Source of the DNA: an uncultured Allomuricauda sp.
GTDB lineage: Bacteria > Bacteroidota > Bacteroidia > Flavobacteriales > Flavobacteriaceae
Length of the DNA stretch: 64,000 nucleotides
Direction: 5' to 3'
NCBI RefSeq assembly: GCF_947495325.1
Contig: NZ_CANLYK010000002.1
Span: 248,001-312,000, forward strand
The notes beneath the pieces are model-generated. The model did not search any database. It had not been told where the DNA came from and was given only the letters and a program-made list of their open reading frames with translations. This document shows positions 54,728 to 63,044 of this stretch, piece after piece (the stretch's first letter is position 1; every line of letters starts with the position of its first letter). Position numbers and translations under genes: made by a program.

Positions 54728-55117
54728 ATGCAGCTGTCATTAAGTATTCCAGCATTATTGTTCCCTGCCATTTCTCTGACCATGTTGGCGTACAATGCGC
54801 GATACTTGGCCATCGCTGCCCTAATCAGACAATTACACAAAGAGTTTGAAGCAACAGCAGGCTCGCCTCTTGAACGTCAAATTACCCAACTGCGAAAACG
54901 GTTAAGCATTATTAAAAACATGCAGGCAAGCGCCATTGTCAGTTTTCTACTTTCAGCTGTGTCCATGTTCCTAATCTATGTAGAGCTGAATGTCTGGGCA
55001 AATATTATATTCGGCATCAGTTTGATAGCACTGATGATTTCCTTGTTTTTATCATTGATTGAGGTTCAATTGTCAACCAAAGCTTTGGGAATACAATTGA
55101 AAAATATGCAGAAATAA
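54728..55117 (+). CDS. DUF2721 membrane protein
   Basis: 129 residues with three membrane segments (about residues 5-25, 72-92, 96-117) and a charged coiled loop between the first two (RQLHKEFEATAGSPLERQI). DUF2721 family, unknown function, typical length. 32 bp after the ThuA gene and 23 bp before the acyltransferase-like gene. Confidence 0.85.
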   Translation: MQLSLSIPALLFPAISLTMLAYNARYLAIAALIRQLHKEFEATAGSPLERQITQLRKRLSIIKNMQASAIVSFLLSAVSMFLIYVELNVWANIIFGISLIALMISLFLSLIEVQLSTKALGIQLKNMQK

Positions 55118-55140
55118 AACTAAACAACTACAACCATACC

Positions 55141-56319
55141 ATGCAAACAGACCGAAGAAAGCGCATCAAATCCATTGATATGTTGCGAGGGCTTGTAATG
55201 ATCATTATGGCACTAGATCATGTCCGTGATTACTTTCACTATGATGCTTTCTTTTTTGATCCAGCCGATTTAACAAAAACAAATGTTGCCTTATTTTGGA
55301 CTCGTTTTGTCACCCATTTTTGCGCGCCCGTTTTTGTTTTCTTAGCGGGAACCTCAGCCTTTTTTGTTGGTCAACGCAGAGATAAAAAGGCATTGTCCAT
55401 TTGGTTGTTAAAAAGAGGGCTATGGTTACTTATTGCGGAGCTGACCATTATAAAATTGGCATGGATGTTCCAATTGGATTATACCACCACTTTATTACAG
55501 GTTATTTGGGTATTGGGCATGAGCATGATTTTTTTGGCTGGCTTCATCTATTTTCCAAAGAAATTAATGATTGCATTGGCAATTTTTGTGGTATGCGGCC
55601 ATAATATGTTTGATTCGATAGCTCCTACTACACCTCTGTCCTCAGGAATTTGGACTTTTTTACACGTTTTTAATATTGTTGATCTAGGAGGTTTTCAGAT
55701 TTTTGTGGGTTACCCTTTGATTCCTTGGATATTTGTAATGCCTCTTGGCTATTATTTTGGTGAATTATATAAACCTTCGGTGGATTCTAAGTCCAGAATA
55801 AAACGATTGTTTCAATTAGGTTTGGGTCTAACATTTTTGTTTTTTGTGCTCCGTACGATTAACATATACGGAGATCCCTATACGTGGTCCCAACAAGAAT
55901 CTTTTGGCTTAACCATAGCCTCTTTTTTTAATATCACCAAATATCCTCCATCATTGTTTTATTTGCTGATAACCTTAGGACCCTCCATCATTTTTTTAGC
56001 ACTGGCGGAACGTTGGCGGGGAAAGTTAACGGACAGGTTGGTTGTTATTGGCAGAGTACCTATGTTTTTTTACATAGTACACATCTATGTGATTCATTTT
56101 TTTGCGGTACTTGCCGCACTGGCAACAGGTTTTAGTTTTTCTGATATGAAAATAGATATTTGGGTAACGCTACAACCGGAACTCCAAGGTTATGGGTTTA
56201 ATCTTTGGGTGGTTTATCTTATTTGGGTTATTTTGACAATTGCCATGTATCCCATTTGCAGTTGGTATAATGATTATAAGACCGCCCATAGAGAAAAATG
56301 GTGGTTGAGTTATTTATAA
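55141..56319 (+). CDS. DUF1624 / HGSNAT-type membrane acyltransferase
   Basis: 392 residues with about ten membrane segments. Starts with the family mark RIKSIDMLRGLVMIIMALDHVRDYF (in part), whose Arg and His residues match the heparan-alpha-glucosaminide N-acetyltransferase-like group (DUF1624/DUF5009). Further marks are THFCAPVFVFLAGTSAFF and GRVPMFFYIVHIYVIHFFA. Probably moves an acyl group across the membrane onto a glycan or lipid; substrate unknown. Confidence 0.85.
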   Translation: MQTDRRKRIKSIDMLRGLVMIIMALDHVRDYFHYDAFFFDPADLTKTNVALFWTRFVTHFCAPVFVFLAGTSAFFVGQRRDKKALSIWLLKRGLWLLIAELTIIKLAWMFQLDYTTTLLQVIWVLGMSMIFLAGFIYFPKKLMIALAIFVVCGHNMFDSIAPTTPLSSGIWTFLHVFNIVDLGGFQIFVGYPLIPWIFVMPLGYYFGELYKPSVDSKSRIKRLFQLGLGLTFLFFVLRTINIYGDPYTWSQQESFGLTIASFFNITKYPPSLFYLLITLGPSIIFLALAERWRGKLTDRLVVIGRVPMFFYIVHIYVIHFFAVLAALATGFSFSDMKIDIWVTLQPELQGYGFNLWVVYLIWVILTIAMYPICSWYNDYKTAHREKWWLSYL

Positions 56320-56376
56320 GCAACTTATTCGCTAGTTTGCATCTATAAAGTGTTTGTTGATTACACATTTTTTCGC

Positions 56377-56841
56377 ATGAAAAGGATATTCATTTTCAGC
56401 CTATTCCCATTACTTTTTCTATCCTGTAGTAAGGATTTGGAACAAGGAAGAGAATCCTTGATCGGGACATGGAAAGTTACATACATTAAATCCAGTTATG
56501 GGGAATTTTTCACCAATGGTGCTGGCTCAACCGAGGTCCTTGAGGAAGATGGTGATTTAGGAACATTTATTTTTAATGAAACAACGGTTGATTTTGATTT
56601 TGTAAGAAACGACACCTTGTATGCAGGAAGCGCGCTATGGAATCTGGATTTGGAAAAGATACGATCAGGATTTTTCCGTGAGAACTCCTTTACCCTATCC
56701 ATTGAAGAGAATTTTATTTTTGATGCCCAGTTTGGGAATGCTACCAAGAATGCTGAAAAAAACGCCACCGCTCTTTCACTTTTTGAATTCCCCATGGAAG
56801 GCCCCGGAGTGGCCATAGCAATGGAGTTAAGCAAGTTTTAG
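56377..56841 (+). CDS. lipocalin-like lipoprotein, unknown function
   Basis: 154 residues from ATG 56377; a GTG nine codons earlier would spoil the signal peptide. Lipobox gives Cys17 (LSCSKDLEQ). SLIGTWKVTYIKSSYGEFF after the anchor is the pattern seen in lipocalin-like domains of Bacteroidota lipoproteins. C-terminal half is strand-rich. No known function. Confidence 0.6.
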   Translation: MKRIFIFSLFPLLFLSCSKDLEQGRESLIGTWKVTYIKSSYGEFFTNGAGSTEVLEEDGDLGTFIFNETTVDFDFVRNDTLYAGSALWNLDLEKIRSGFFRENSFTLSIEENFIFDAQFGNATKNAEKNATALSLFEFPMEGPGVAIAMELSKF

Positions 56842-56949
56842 TCTCCAAAACGTGTAAGAAACTTTCATCTATACAGCAATACTTTACTTTCAATAAAAAT
56901 CAATGATTATTAATATCTTTACTTTCCTTTTTTAAATACAGTTTTAGCT

Positions 56950-57375
56950 ATGAAACGTGTTAGGGACATTGAATTTTTTAAGAACATTAAAGAAATTAGA
57001 GAATACGAATTTGGGATATTCTATTTTTTTGATGGTCTTGTAATATCTGAAATGAAAGAGGGAGTTACCATGAATTGGGACATGGCCAAAAAAGCCGTTG
57101 CCGCTGCCCATGAAGTTATTGGAGAGGATAAACCCATTGCCTATATCTCCAATCGCATCAATAATTATTATGTAGTACCATCAGATTGGGTCAAATTCTA
57201 CAAAAATAGACATCAACTTAATTTTTACTCCGTTGTAGGCAGTACAAAAGGGAGCTTTGCCAGTTTAATTCTTGAGCGCATGTTCTTTCAAAACTCCATT
57301 AAACAGTTTTCAGATTTAGAGGAAGCTATTGCATGGAGTCTTGCCAAAATTGAAGAACAAAAAGAATTGGCCTAG
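56950..57375 (+). CDS. conserved small protein, SpoIIAA/STAS-like fold
   Basis: 141 residues, soluble. The pattern of short strand, FFDGLVISEMKEGVTMNWDMAKKAVAA helix (in part), KPIAYISNRINNYYVVPSDW, then FYSVVGSTKGSFASLILERMFF and a last helix resembles the SpoIIAA-like (STAS) fold that occurs in Flavobacteria as stand-alone proteins. Function unknown. Converges on the hydrolase gene with 4 bp between. Confidence 0.5.
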   Translation: MKRVRDIEFFKNIKEIREYEFGIFYFFDGLVISEMKEGVTMNWDMAKKAVAAAHEVIGEDKPIAYISNRINNYYVVPSDWVKFYKNRHQLNFYSVVGSTKGSFASLILERMFFQNSIKQFSDLEEAIAWSLAKIEEQKELA

Positions 57376-57379
57376 GGGT

Positions 57380-58333
57380 TTATTTCCCAATATGGAACAA
57401 TGCATCTCCCTGATTTACCACAGCTTGGTTATTGATACAAAATACATATCCATCGAAAGGAGCTTTGATTTTTTTGCTTTTTTTGGCATAGGTATCTGTA
57501 ATAGTTCCCAAAACCTGATCTTTAGCAATAGCACTACCATTTTTTACTGCAGGAATAAACATTCCTGCTCTTGAAGCTCGAATCCATCGTGTTGCTTCAA
57601 ACCGAACTGAAGTCTTTTTTGGCTCTTTCCCTGAAAGCATTTGACAACCGATCAAAATGTTTTTTACTCCTTGAATACCCATTTTTATTGATTGCTCATC
57701 AAATCGCATACTTTCTCCAGCTTCATAAACAACAATTGGTTTTTCCATTTTAAAGGCTGTTTTCCTAAAAGAGCCTGCTATCAAGCGTGAAGAAAAATGA
57801 AAAGGTGCATTAAACAGCAATGCCAACTCTTTGCTTTTTTCGTCTTCCAAAGTAAATCTAATTTGCGGAAAATTGTTACGGAGGCCACCACCCGTATGCA
57901 GATCAACCCCAAAATCTATTTGTGGTAAAATTTCATTGGTATAATGATAGGCAATCCTACTTGCCAATGATCCAGTTCTACTTCCAGGAAAGCTTCTATT
58001 TACATCCTTGCCATCCGGCACATCTCTGGAGAAATGAATAAATCCAAAAATATTTAGAATTGGAACCACAATAACAGCTCCTTTCTTAATTTTAAACTGG
58101 CTATCCTGAAGTAGCCTCCTCAATGTTTCCACGCCATTTATTTCATCACCATGAAGACCAGCTTGCAGCAAAACTGTGGGCCCCGCTTTTTTTCCATTAA
58201 AAACATGAACAGGAATATCGATTAATGTCCCAGTCGGTAAACGCGCTATATTGATTTTCACCAACTTGTTTTCCCCAGGTGAAATAGTGTCTCCATTTAT
58301 GACAATAACTTTATTTTCTTCGCCTGCGGCCAT
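57380..58333 (-). CDS. succinylglutamate desuccinylase/aspartoacylase-family (M14-like) hydrolase
   Basis: 317 residues from ATG 58333. Zinc hydrolase of the AstE/AspA group within the M14 carboxypeptidase clan: the zinc ligands are His61 and Glu64 (AGLHGDEINGVE) and the His in FGVDLHTGGGLRNN; the catalytic Glu is probably in VVYEAGES. The last 75 residues form a barrel-sandwich domain like a lipoyl domain (IKAPFDGYVFCINNQAVVNQ). Its start lies 23 bp inside the end of the RimK-type ligase gene. Substrate not known; the pairing suggests a glutamate-modified molecule. Confidence 0.85.
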   Translation of the reverse strand: MAAGEENKVIVINGDTISPGENKLVKINIARLPTGTLIDIPVHVFNGKKAGPTVLLQAGLHGDEINGVETLRRLLQDSQFKIKKGAVIVVPILNIFGFIHFSRDVPDGKDVNRSFPGSRTGSLASRIAYHYTNEILPQIDFGVDLHTGGGLRNNFPQIRFTLEDEKSKELALLFNAPFHFSSRLIAGSFRKTAFKMEKPIVVYEAGESMRFDEQSIKMGIQGVKNILIGCQMLSGKEPKKTSVRFEATRWIRASRAGMFIPAVKNGSAIAKDQVLGTITDTYAKKSKKIKAPFDGYVFCINNQAVVNQGDALFHIGK

Positions 58334-59201
58334 TTTTTTCAACAAATTGAATGATATGCTTTGCTACATTTATACCTGTTGCACCCTCTATGCCCTGAAG
58401 TCCAGGAGATGCATTGACCTCAATCAAAACTGGCCCTTTTTTAGACCGCATTAAATCCACACCCGCAACGCCCAAACCTAAATATTTGGCAGCATTCAAG
58501 GCAATAAATTGTTCTTTTGCCGTAGGTTTAATCGCCTCAGTCTCGGCACCCCTGTGCACATTGGACCTAAAATCATCCAAATCGCTTATACGCTTCATGC
58601 TCGCAACAACCTTGTTGCCAACAACTATAATTCGAATATCTTCCCCGTTGGCTTCTTCTATATATTTTTGGAGTAAAATACTCGTATCCATTTTGTAAAA
58701 AGTGTCGATAATGGATTTGGCAGATTTTTTGGTCTCCGCCAAAATCACTCCACTCCCGTGGGTTCCCTCTTGTAGTTTTATGATTACAGGAGGACCTCCC
58801 AACAGTTCAATCTGTTCTCCAATATTATTAGGGTTGATAGAAAAAAGTGTCTCCGGAATTGGAATTCCTTTTCGCGCCATAATTTGAAGCGTCCGGACTT
58901 TATTTCGCGCTCTGGTAATTCCTAAAGAACGGGCCGTACTGAAAACATTGTTCATCTCAAATTGTTTTACAATAGCGGCACCATGTCGGGTAACTTTGGC
59001 GCCTATCCTGGGAATAATAGCATCGAATTCATCTGTAACATTTTCCTCTCCCAAATAAATCTGTGGTTTTTCATCCCCTAATTTGACCGAGCATTTTGTA
59101 TGGTCTATCAATTCAACATAGTGACCAGCTTTTTGAGCTTCCTCCACTATTCTCTTGGTTGAGTGCACATTAAGACTAACCGATAAAATGGCAATATCCA
59201 C
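58311..59201 (-). CDS. rimK: RimK-family alpha-L-glutamate ligase
   Basis: 296 residues. ATP-grasp ligase that adds glutamate residues, in E. coli to the C-terminus of ribosomal protein S6. N-terminal RimK domain (MDIAILSVSLNVHSTKRIVE), ATP-grasp core with GGPPVIIKLQEGTHGSGVIL, ISDLDDFRSNVHRGAE and the metal-binding EVNASPGLQGIEGATGINVA. Ends in a basic GRRRRK tail. Its last 23 bases overlap the next gene. Target here could be S6 or another protein. Confidence 0.92.
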   Translation of the reverse strand: MDIAILSVSLNVHSTKRIVEEAQKAGHYVELIDHTKCSVKLGDEKPQIYLGEENVTDEFDAIIPRIGAKVTRHGAAIVKQFEMNNVFSTARSLGITRARNKVRTLQIMARKGIPIPETLFSINPNNIGEQIELLGGPPVIIKLQEGTHGSGVILAETKKSAKSIIDTFYKMDTSILLQKYIEEANGEDIRIIVVGNKVVASMKRISDLDDFRSNVHRGAETEAIKPTAKEQFIALNAAKYLGLGVAGVDLMRSKKGPVLIEVNASPGLQGIEGATGINVAKHIIQFVEKNGRRRRK

Positions 59202-59293
59202 AGTTATTTTTTGCTTGGTTTTAAACTTGTCTTCAATATCGGTTAAAAAAAATAATCATTCCATTCTATTTAAAATTTTATTTCTCTACCATC

Positions 59294-59309
59294 TATACAA
59301 TTTTGTATA
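59294..59309. promoter_or_regulatory. 16-bp palindrome, candidate operator
   Basis: TATACAA, TT, TTGTATA: perfect seven-base arms, 75 bp before the GAF-AraC regulator start in the 182-bp divergent gap with rimK. Could be an operator for either gene; not tested. Confidence 0.4.
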
Positions 59310-59383
59310 CCACCTAAAACTTAAATACACCACACATCCAGTTTAGAGGCTACTTTTAATTCACTCAAATCAAAGCGCTAAAA

Positions 59384-61069
59384 ATGAACTGGAATTTATT
59401 TAATGCATTCATATTAGTGGCAATCATACCAATAGTCGCTTTATGCCTCTATAAGATCATACAATACAAGAAAGACAGAATGTCCCAATATATTTATTGG
59501 TACATTTTGCTGTCTAATTTTGTCATTATCCAAGTTATTTTAATCGATTCTGGTATTACCAAAATGTATCCCTTGCTATTGCTGTTCTACATGCCATTTC
59601 AATTTTTGTGCCCCACTCTTTTCACCGCTTTTGCCTATACCTATATTGAGCGTGCAGAAGTTTTCAAGAAATATAGGGTCTATTTTTTAATTCCCTTTTT
59701 TCTGTTTTTTGGTCTTTATACTTTTTTTAAGCTTAACGTTTTAATGGGTTACTCATTTCTACCTGCAAGGTCGGTTGCCAAATTTAACGCGGTCTGGGAT
59801 GAAAACAGCGCTTTGGCATTTGCCTTGATAGCGGCAATTTGGAACTATAGGACCATAAAAAAATATGAGAACAGCATTGGAAGTTTACCCTATCAAATAG
59901 TTCAAAGAAAGACCCAATGGCTTAAAAAAATGTATTTCTACATGGTTTTTCTTTGCCTTCTATGGCTGGGGGTCATAATAGGAATCAAAGTAATTGACGG
60001 CTGGTCCGGTCATGGCCCGTATTATCCATTGTGGGGGCTTTTCATTGTCTTTTATTATGGACTTTTCTTTTTAGGGAAAAAGCATCTTAATGAGATAAGA
60101 CATAAAAAAGAGCTTCAAAAAACAACTTTTAAATCCATTAACGACAATTTTCAAATATCAGCTTTACAACATATCTTCAATGAAACAGAACTACTTTCAA
60201 TCCATGAAAGTCGATATGATGTAACTGAAATTCTTGGGTATTTTGCCACATCCCTTTTTGATAAAAAGAATGAAACTGAGGTAATCTGGGATATTACCAA
60301 AAATTGCATTGCCAAACTTGGGCTTGAGGATTGTGTGCTATATCTTTGGAATGAAAACCAAGAAGTTTTGCAACAAAAAGCCGCCTACGGCAGCAAGAAT
60401 TTTGGAAATAAAAAAGTTCTTAGCCCCATTGAAATTCAGCTAGGAAAGGGAATTGTTGGCACAGTTGGCAAAAACAAGAAATGGGAACTGGTACATGATG
60501 TTGAAAAAGACAGTCGCTACCTTCTGGATGATAAAAAAAGGCGCTCAGAATTGGCCGTACCCCTAGTCTATGAAAATAGATTGCTTGGGGTGCTTGATTC
60601 TGAAAGTTCCAAGAAAGACTTTTTCACCGAACGTCATCTACTACTTTTTCAATTGATTGCAAAACTGACGGCAACCAAGCTTGCCCAAATAAATACTATC
60701 TCTTCCTTTAGATTAACTGATGATAATATTTATTACAAAGAACTTTTGAACTGGTTTGAGACAGAAAAGCCCTATTTGAACCCCTCTTTGAGTCTAGTAT
60801 TAGTAAGTGAATATCTTAACATCAGTGCTGGATACCTTTCGCAAATTGTGAATACACTTGGTGGTATGAATTTTTCAGAGTTCATCAATTTGTATCGTGT
60901 CAATGAATCCAAGAAAATGTTGACAGGCTTAAGTTTTTCCAATTATACAATTGTTTCCATAGGCCTTGAGGCGGGTTTCAACTCAAAATCAGTATTCTAC
61001 ACCGCTTTCAAAAAACGTACTGGGCTCACACCTTCCGAGTACCGTCAGCAACAACTTATGTTGTCCTGA
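59384..61069 (+). CDS. 7TM-GAF-AraC transcriptional regulator
   Basis: 561 residues. Seven hydrophobic segments in residues 5-235, a linker, a GAF domain (about 285-440: LGKGIVGTVGKNKKWELVHD, DDKKRRSELAVPLVYENRLLG), and an AraC HTH_18 domain at the C-terminus (LVSEYLNISAGYLSQIVN and SIGLEAGFNSKSVFYTAFKK). It may combine a membrane signal and a small-molecule signal. Divergent from rimK; the collagen-like lipoprotein gene lies 80 bp downstream and may be a target. Confidence 0.88.
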   Translation: MNWNLFNAFILVAIIPIVALCLYKIIQYKKDRMSQYIYWYILLSNFVIIQVILIDSGITKMYPLLLLFYMPFQFLCPTLFTAFAYTYIERAEVFKKYRVYFLIPFFLFFGLYTFFKLNVLMGYSFLPARSVAKFNAVWDENSALAFALIAAIWNYRTIKKYENSIGSLPYQIVQRKTQWLKKMYFYMVFLCLLWLGVIIGIKVIDGWSGHGPYYPLWGLFIVFYYGLFFLGKKHLNEIRHKKELQKTTFKSINDNFQISALQHIFNETELLSIHESRYDVTEILGYFATSLFDKKNETEVIWDITKNCIAKLGLEDCVLYLWNENQEVLQQKAAYGSKNFGNKKVLSPIEIQLGKGIVGTVGKNKKWELVHDVEKDSRYLLDDKKRRSELAVPLVYENRLLGVLDSESSKKDFFTERHLLLFQLIAKLTATKLAQINTISSFRLTDDNIYYKELLNWFETEKPYLNPSLSLVLVSEYLNISAGYLSQIVNTLGGMNFSEFINLYRVNESKKMLTGLSFSNYTIVSIGLEAGFNSKSVFYTAFKKRTGLTPSEYRQQQLMLS

Positions 61070-61116
61070 TTCTTCAAAATTGAAAGAAACTGGACAATCT
61101 GCACCAGCAGTAATTA

Positions 61117-61124
61117 TAGGTTTG
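61117..61124 (+). promoter_or_regulatory. candidate -7 element TAGGTTTG
   Basis: Exact TAnnTTTG match 25 bp before the ATG of the collagen-like lipoprotein gene. No clear -33 TTG. Confidence 0.4.
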
Positions 61125-61149
61125 TCAGCAAATATAAACCTCAATTATT

Positions 61150-61788
61150 ATGCAGAAAAAAAAGAGATTGTTCAATGGATTTTTTATGGCGCTAATTGGC
61201 GCATTACTTATTGTTTCCTGCTCCGCTGAAGATGGAGCTACTGGTCCCGCAGGACCTCAGGGAGAACAAGGTGAAGCCGGACCTCAAGGTGAGGCAGGCG
61301 CAGACGGTGCCGATGGCGCTCAAGGGGAGCAAGGCGAACCTGGCACAGCCAATGTTATTTATTCAGATTGGATTCCCAATGGTTTTACCCCTGGTGGCGG
61401 ATTGCTACAAAAAATAAGTACGCTTGCAAGTGCAGAAGAGATAACTAGTTTGGGTGTCGACTTAGAGACAAGCACCGTTTTAGTTTATGGTAGGGGAGAT
61501 GTTTTAATTTTTAATGGCGTCGAAGTATTCCCACTCCCATATATCACAGGATCTGGAGTCCGATATACCTACACTATTAATGGAGGTGAAATCAGATTGG
61601 CCGGTCTTGTTCCCAGTGGGGAAAACAATGATCTTGATGTGTTCGATGATTACAGATACATCATAATTCCTGGAGAGAATCCTGTGGACAGTTCTGGTCC
61701 GGGAGGCATTACCACTAAAAATAGTTCTTTGGATTACTCCAAAATGTCTTACGAAGAGGTCATAGAATTCTTCAATATTGAAGAGTAA
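61150..61788 (+). CDS. collagen-like surface lipoprotein
   Basis: 212 residues. Lipobox gives Cys24 (IVSCSAED). Residues about 29-65 are twelve Gly-X-Y triplets (GATGPAGPQGEQGEAG, GPQGEAGADGADGAQG and so on), charged and proline-containing as in bacterial collagens, though short. The remaining 145 residues form a beta-rich domain that accompanies such repeats in many Bacteroidota proteins (YSDWIPNGFTPGGG at its start). Probably a trimeric stalk on the cell surface. Followed by a strong terminator. Confidence 0.88.
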   Translation: MQKKKRLFNGFFMALIGALLIVSCSAEDGATGPAGPQGEQGEAGPQGEAGADGADGAQGEQGEPGTANVIYSDWIPNGFTPGGGLLQKISTLASAEEITSLGVDLETSTVLVYGRGDVLIFNGVEVFPLPYITGSGVRYTYTINGGEIRLAGLVPSGENNDLDVFDDYRYIIIPGENPVDSSGPGGITTKNSSLDYSKMSYEEVIEFFNIEE

Positions 61789-61795
61789 TATCCAA

Positions 61796-61835
61796 AACCC
61801 TCGACAATATCCTAAAATTGTCGAGGGTTGTTTTT
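61796..61835 (+). terminator. terminator after the collagen-like gene
   Basis: Perfect 13-bp stem: AACCCTCGACAAT (61796-61808), eight-base loop, ATTGTCGAGGGTT (61817-61829), then GTTTTTG. Confidence 0.92.
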
Positions 61836-61869
61836 GTTCATAATCCATCCCCTAGCTAAACCTTACATT

Positions 61870-62165
61870 ATGAAAGCTTTTCCCTCAAAAAAATATTTCT
61901 TTCTACCCACTATATTTTTTTCAATTGCCTGCAGCAAAGACCATTCAGAAAACAATGTTTCAGTGGTTTATAATCAGTTGTTTACACAACAAAGTTTAGG
62001 TTTACCGAGTCTACTGATGAACCAACAGTAAGATTAGCAAGGAAACGAAGAGACATTTTAACCAATACACTTCCAAATGCCTCTCTAGAGGGTTTTGAAT
62101 ACGTAAAGTTTGTTGATCCTGATTCCGAAAGTTTAAGAGGTTACTTTTATTTGGAATGGGATTAG
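61870..62165 (+). pseudogene. small lipoprotein gene frameshifted by a 14-bp duplication
   Basis: From ATG 61870 the frame encodes a lipoprotein signal (Cys21 in SIACSKD) and stops early at 62029-62031. The remaining sequence continues in another frame to TAG 62163-62165 (reading FRFTESTDEPTVRLARKRRD and ending YFYLEWD). The frames switch at an imperfect 14-bp tandem duplication (61960-61987) whose two copies each encode SVVY. Removing one copy gives one open frame of about 93 codons. A hairpin terminator follows. Family of the protein unknown. Confidence 0.65.
61960..61987 (+). repeat. imperfect 14-bp tandem duplication
   Basis: TCAGTGGTTTATAA (61960-61973) followed by TCAGTTGTTTACAC (61974-61987), 11 of 14 identical. 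Each encodes SVVY, in frame 1 and frame 0 respectively. Confidence 0.65.
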
Positions 62166-62197
62166 TGTTAACCATATTCTAATATAATTTGGTTACG

Positions 62198-62219
62198 GCC
62201 CCAGCAATGGGGCTTTTTT
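62198..62219 (+). terminator. terminator GCCCC...GGGGC-T6
   Basis: GCCCC (62198-62202), loop AGCAAT, GGGGC (62209-62213), then six T. Located 33 bp after the frameshifted lipoprotein gene. Confidence 0.88.
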
Positions 62220-62324
62220 GTTGAATGTTATACTTCTTTTTATGTCTAAATCCCAAGACAAATTCAACAAACACAAATTCACCTTATAATCAATCTAAAT
62301 AAGACCCCTTGTCTTGTTGAAAGC

Positions 62325-62355
62325 TTGTTAAAAACTTAGTTGTGCCGTAAATTTG
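62325..62355 (+). promoter_or_regulatory. promoter of the succinate dehydrogenase operon
   Basis: TTG (62325-62327), 20 bp, TAAATTTG (62348-62355), a full match to the Bacteroidota pair -33 TTG and -7 TAnnTTTG. It lies 18 bp before the sdhC ATG. Best-formed promoter in the window. Confidence 0.65.
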
Positions 62356-62373
62356 TAGGTAAAACCAGCACTA

Positions 62374-63042
62374 ATGAGTGGATTGATAAAATCTTCGATT
62401 GCCCGTAAAGTAGTGATGGCACTTTCGGGCCTTTTTCTAGTATTTTTTCTTGTTTTACACGTTACCATTAACCTTGCCTCTGTAATATCTCCGGAGTTTT
62501 TTAACGAAGCTTCCCATTTTATGGGGTACAACCCTTTGGTACAATATCTTATGCAACCAATTCTGATTATTGGAGTAATTGTGCACTTTGTAATGGGCTT
62601 TATCCTTGAGATTCAAAACAGAAATGCCAGAGGTATTGGCTATGTGAAGTATAAAGGTAGTGCTAATGCCCCTTGGGTATCCAGAAACATGTTTTATTCC
62701 GGTTTGGTCATACTTGCGTTTTTGGGATTACATTTTTATGATTTTTGGGTTCATGAAATGACCTATAAATATATTGAAGTAAATCCAGAAGACCCAACAC
62801 GCTACTATGCCGAGACCGTAGAGAAATTTGCCCCTTTTTGGCGAACTATCATTTATATAGTTTCTTTTGTATTGCTAAGTCTTCATTTATGGCACGGGTT
62901 TTCATCATCGTTCCAGAGTATGGGTGTCAACAATAAGTACACTCCAGCCATTAAAACTTTTACAAAACTATTTGCAGTGGTCGTACCCTTAGCTTTTGCT
63001 TTTATAGCATTGTATCACCACCTTAACCCAATAACACATTAA
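62374..63042 (+). CDS. sdhC: succinate dehydrogenase cytochrome b subunit
   Basis: 222 residues with five membrane segments. The heme b-binding anchor of succinate:quinone oxidoreductase, of the single-subunit type (SdhC/FrdC, TIGR02046 style) used in Bacteroidota. Histidines in [36 protein letters not shown] and [15 protein letters not shown] are in places expected for heme ligands. Two bases separate its stop from the sdhA ATG. Confidence 0.93.
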   Translation: MSGLIKSSIARKVVMALSGLFLVFFLVLHVTINLASVISPEFFNEASHFMGYNPLVQYLMQPILIIGVIVHFVMGFILEIQNRNARGIGYVKYKGSANAPWVSRNMFYSGLVILAFLGLHFYDFWVHEMTYKYIEVNPEDPTRYYAETVEKFAPFWRTIIYIVSFVLLSLHLWHGFSSSFQSMGVNNKYTPAIKTFTKLFAVVVPLAFAFIALYHHLNPITH

Positions 63043-63044
63043 TT

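Noticed and set aside
61960..62031. Programmed ribosomal frameshift in the small lipoprotein gene
   Set aside because: No slippery heptamer followed by a stem is seen; the 14-bp duplication explains the frame change.
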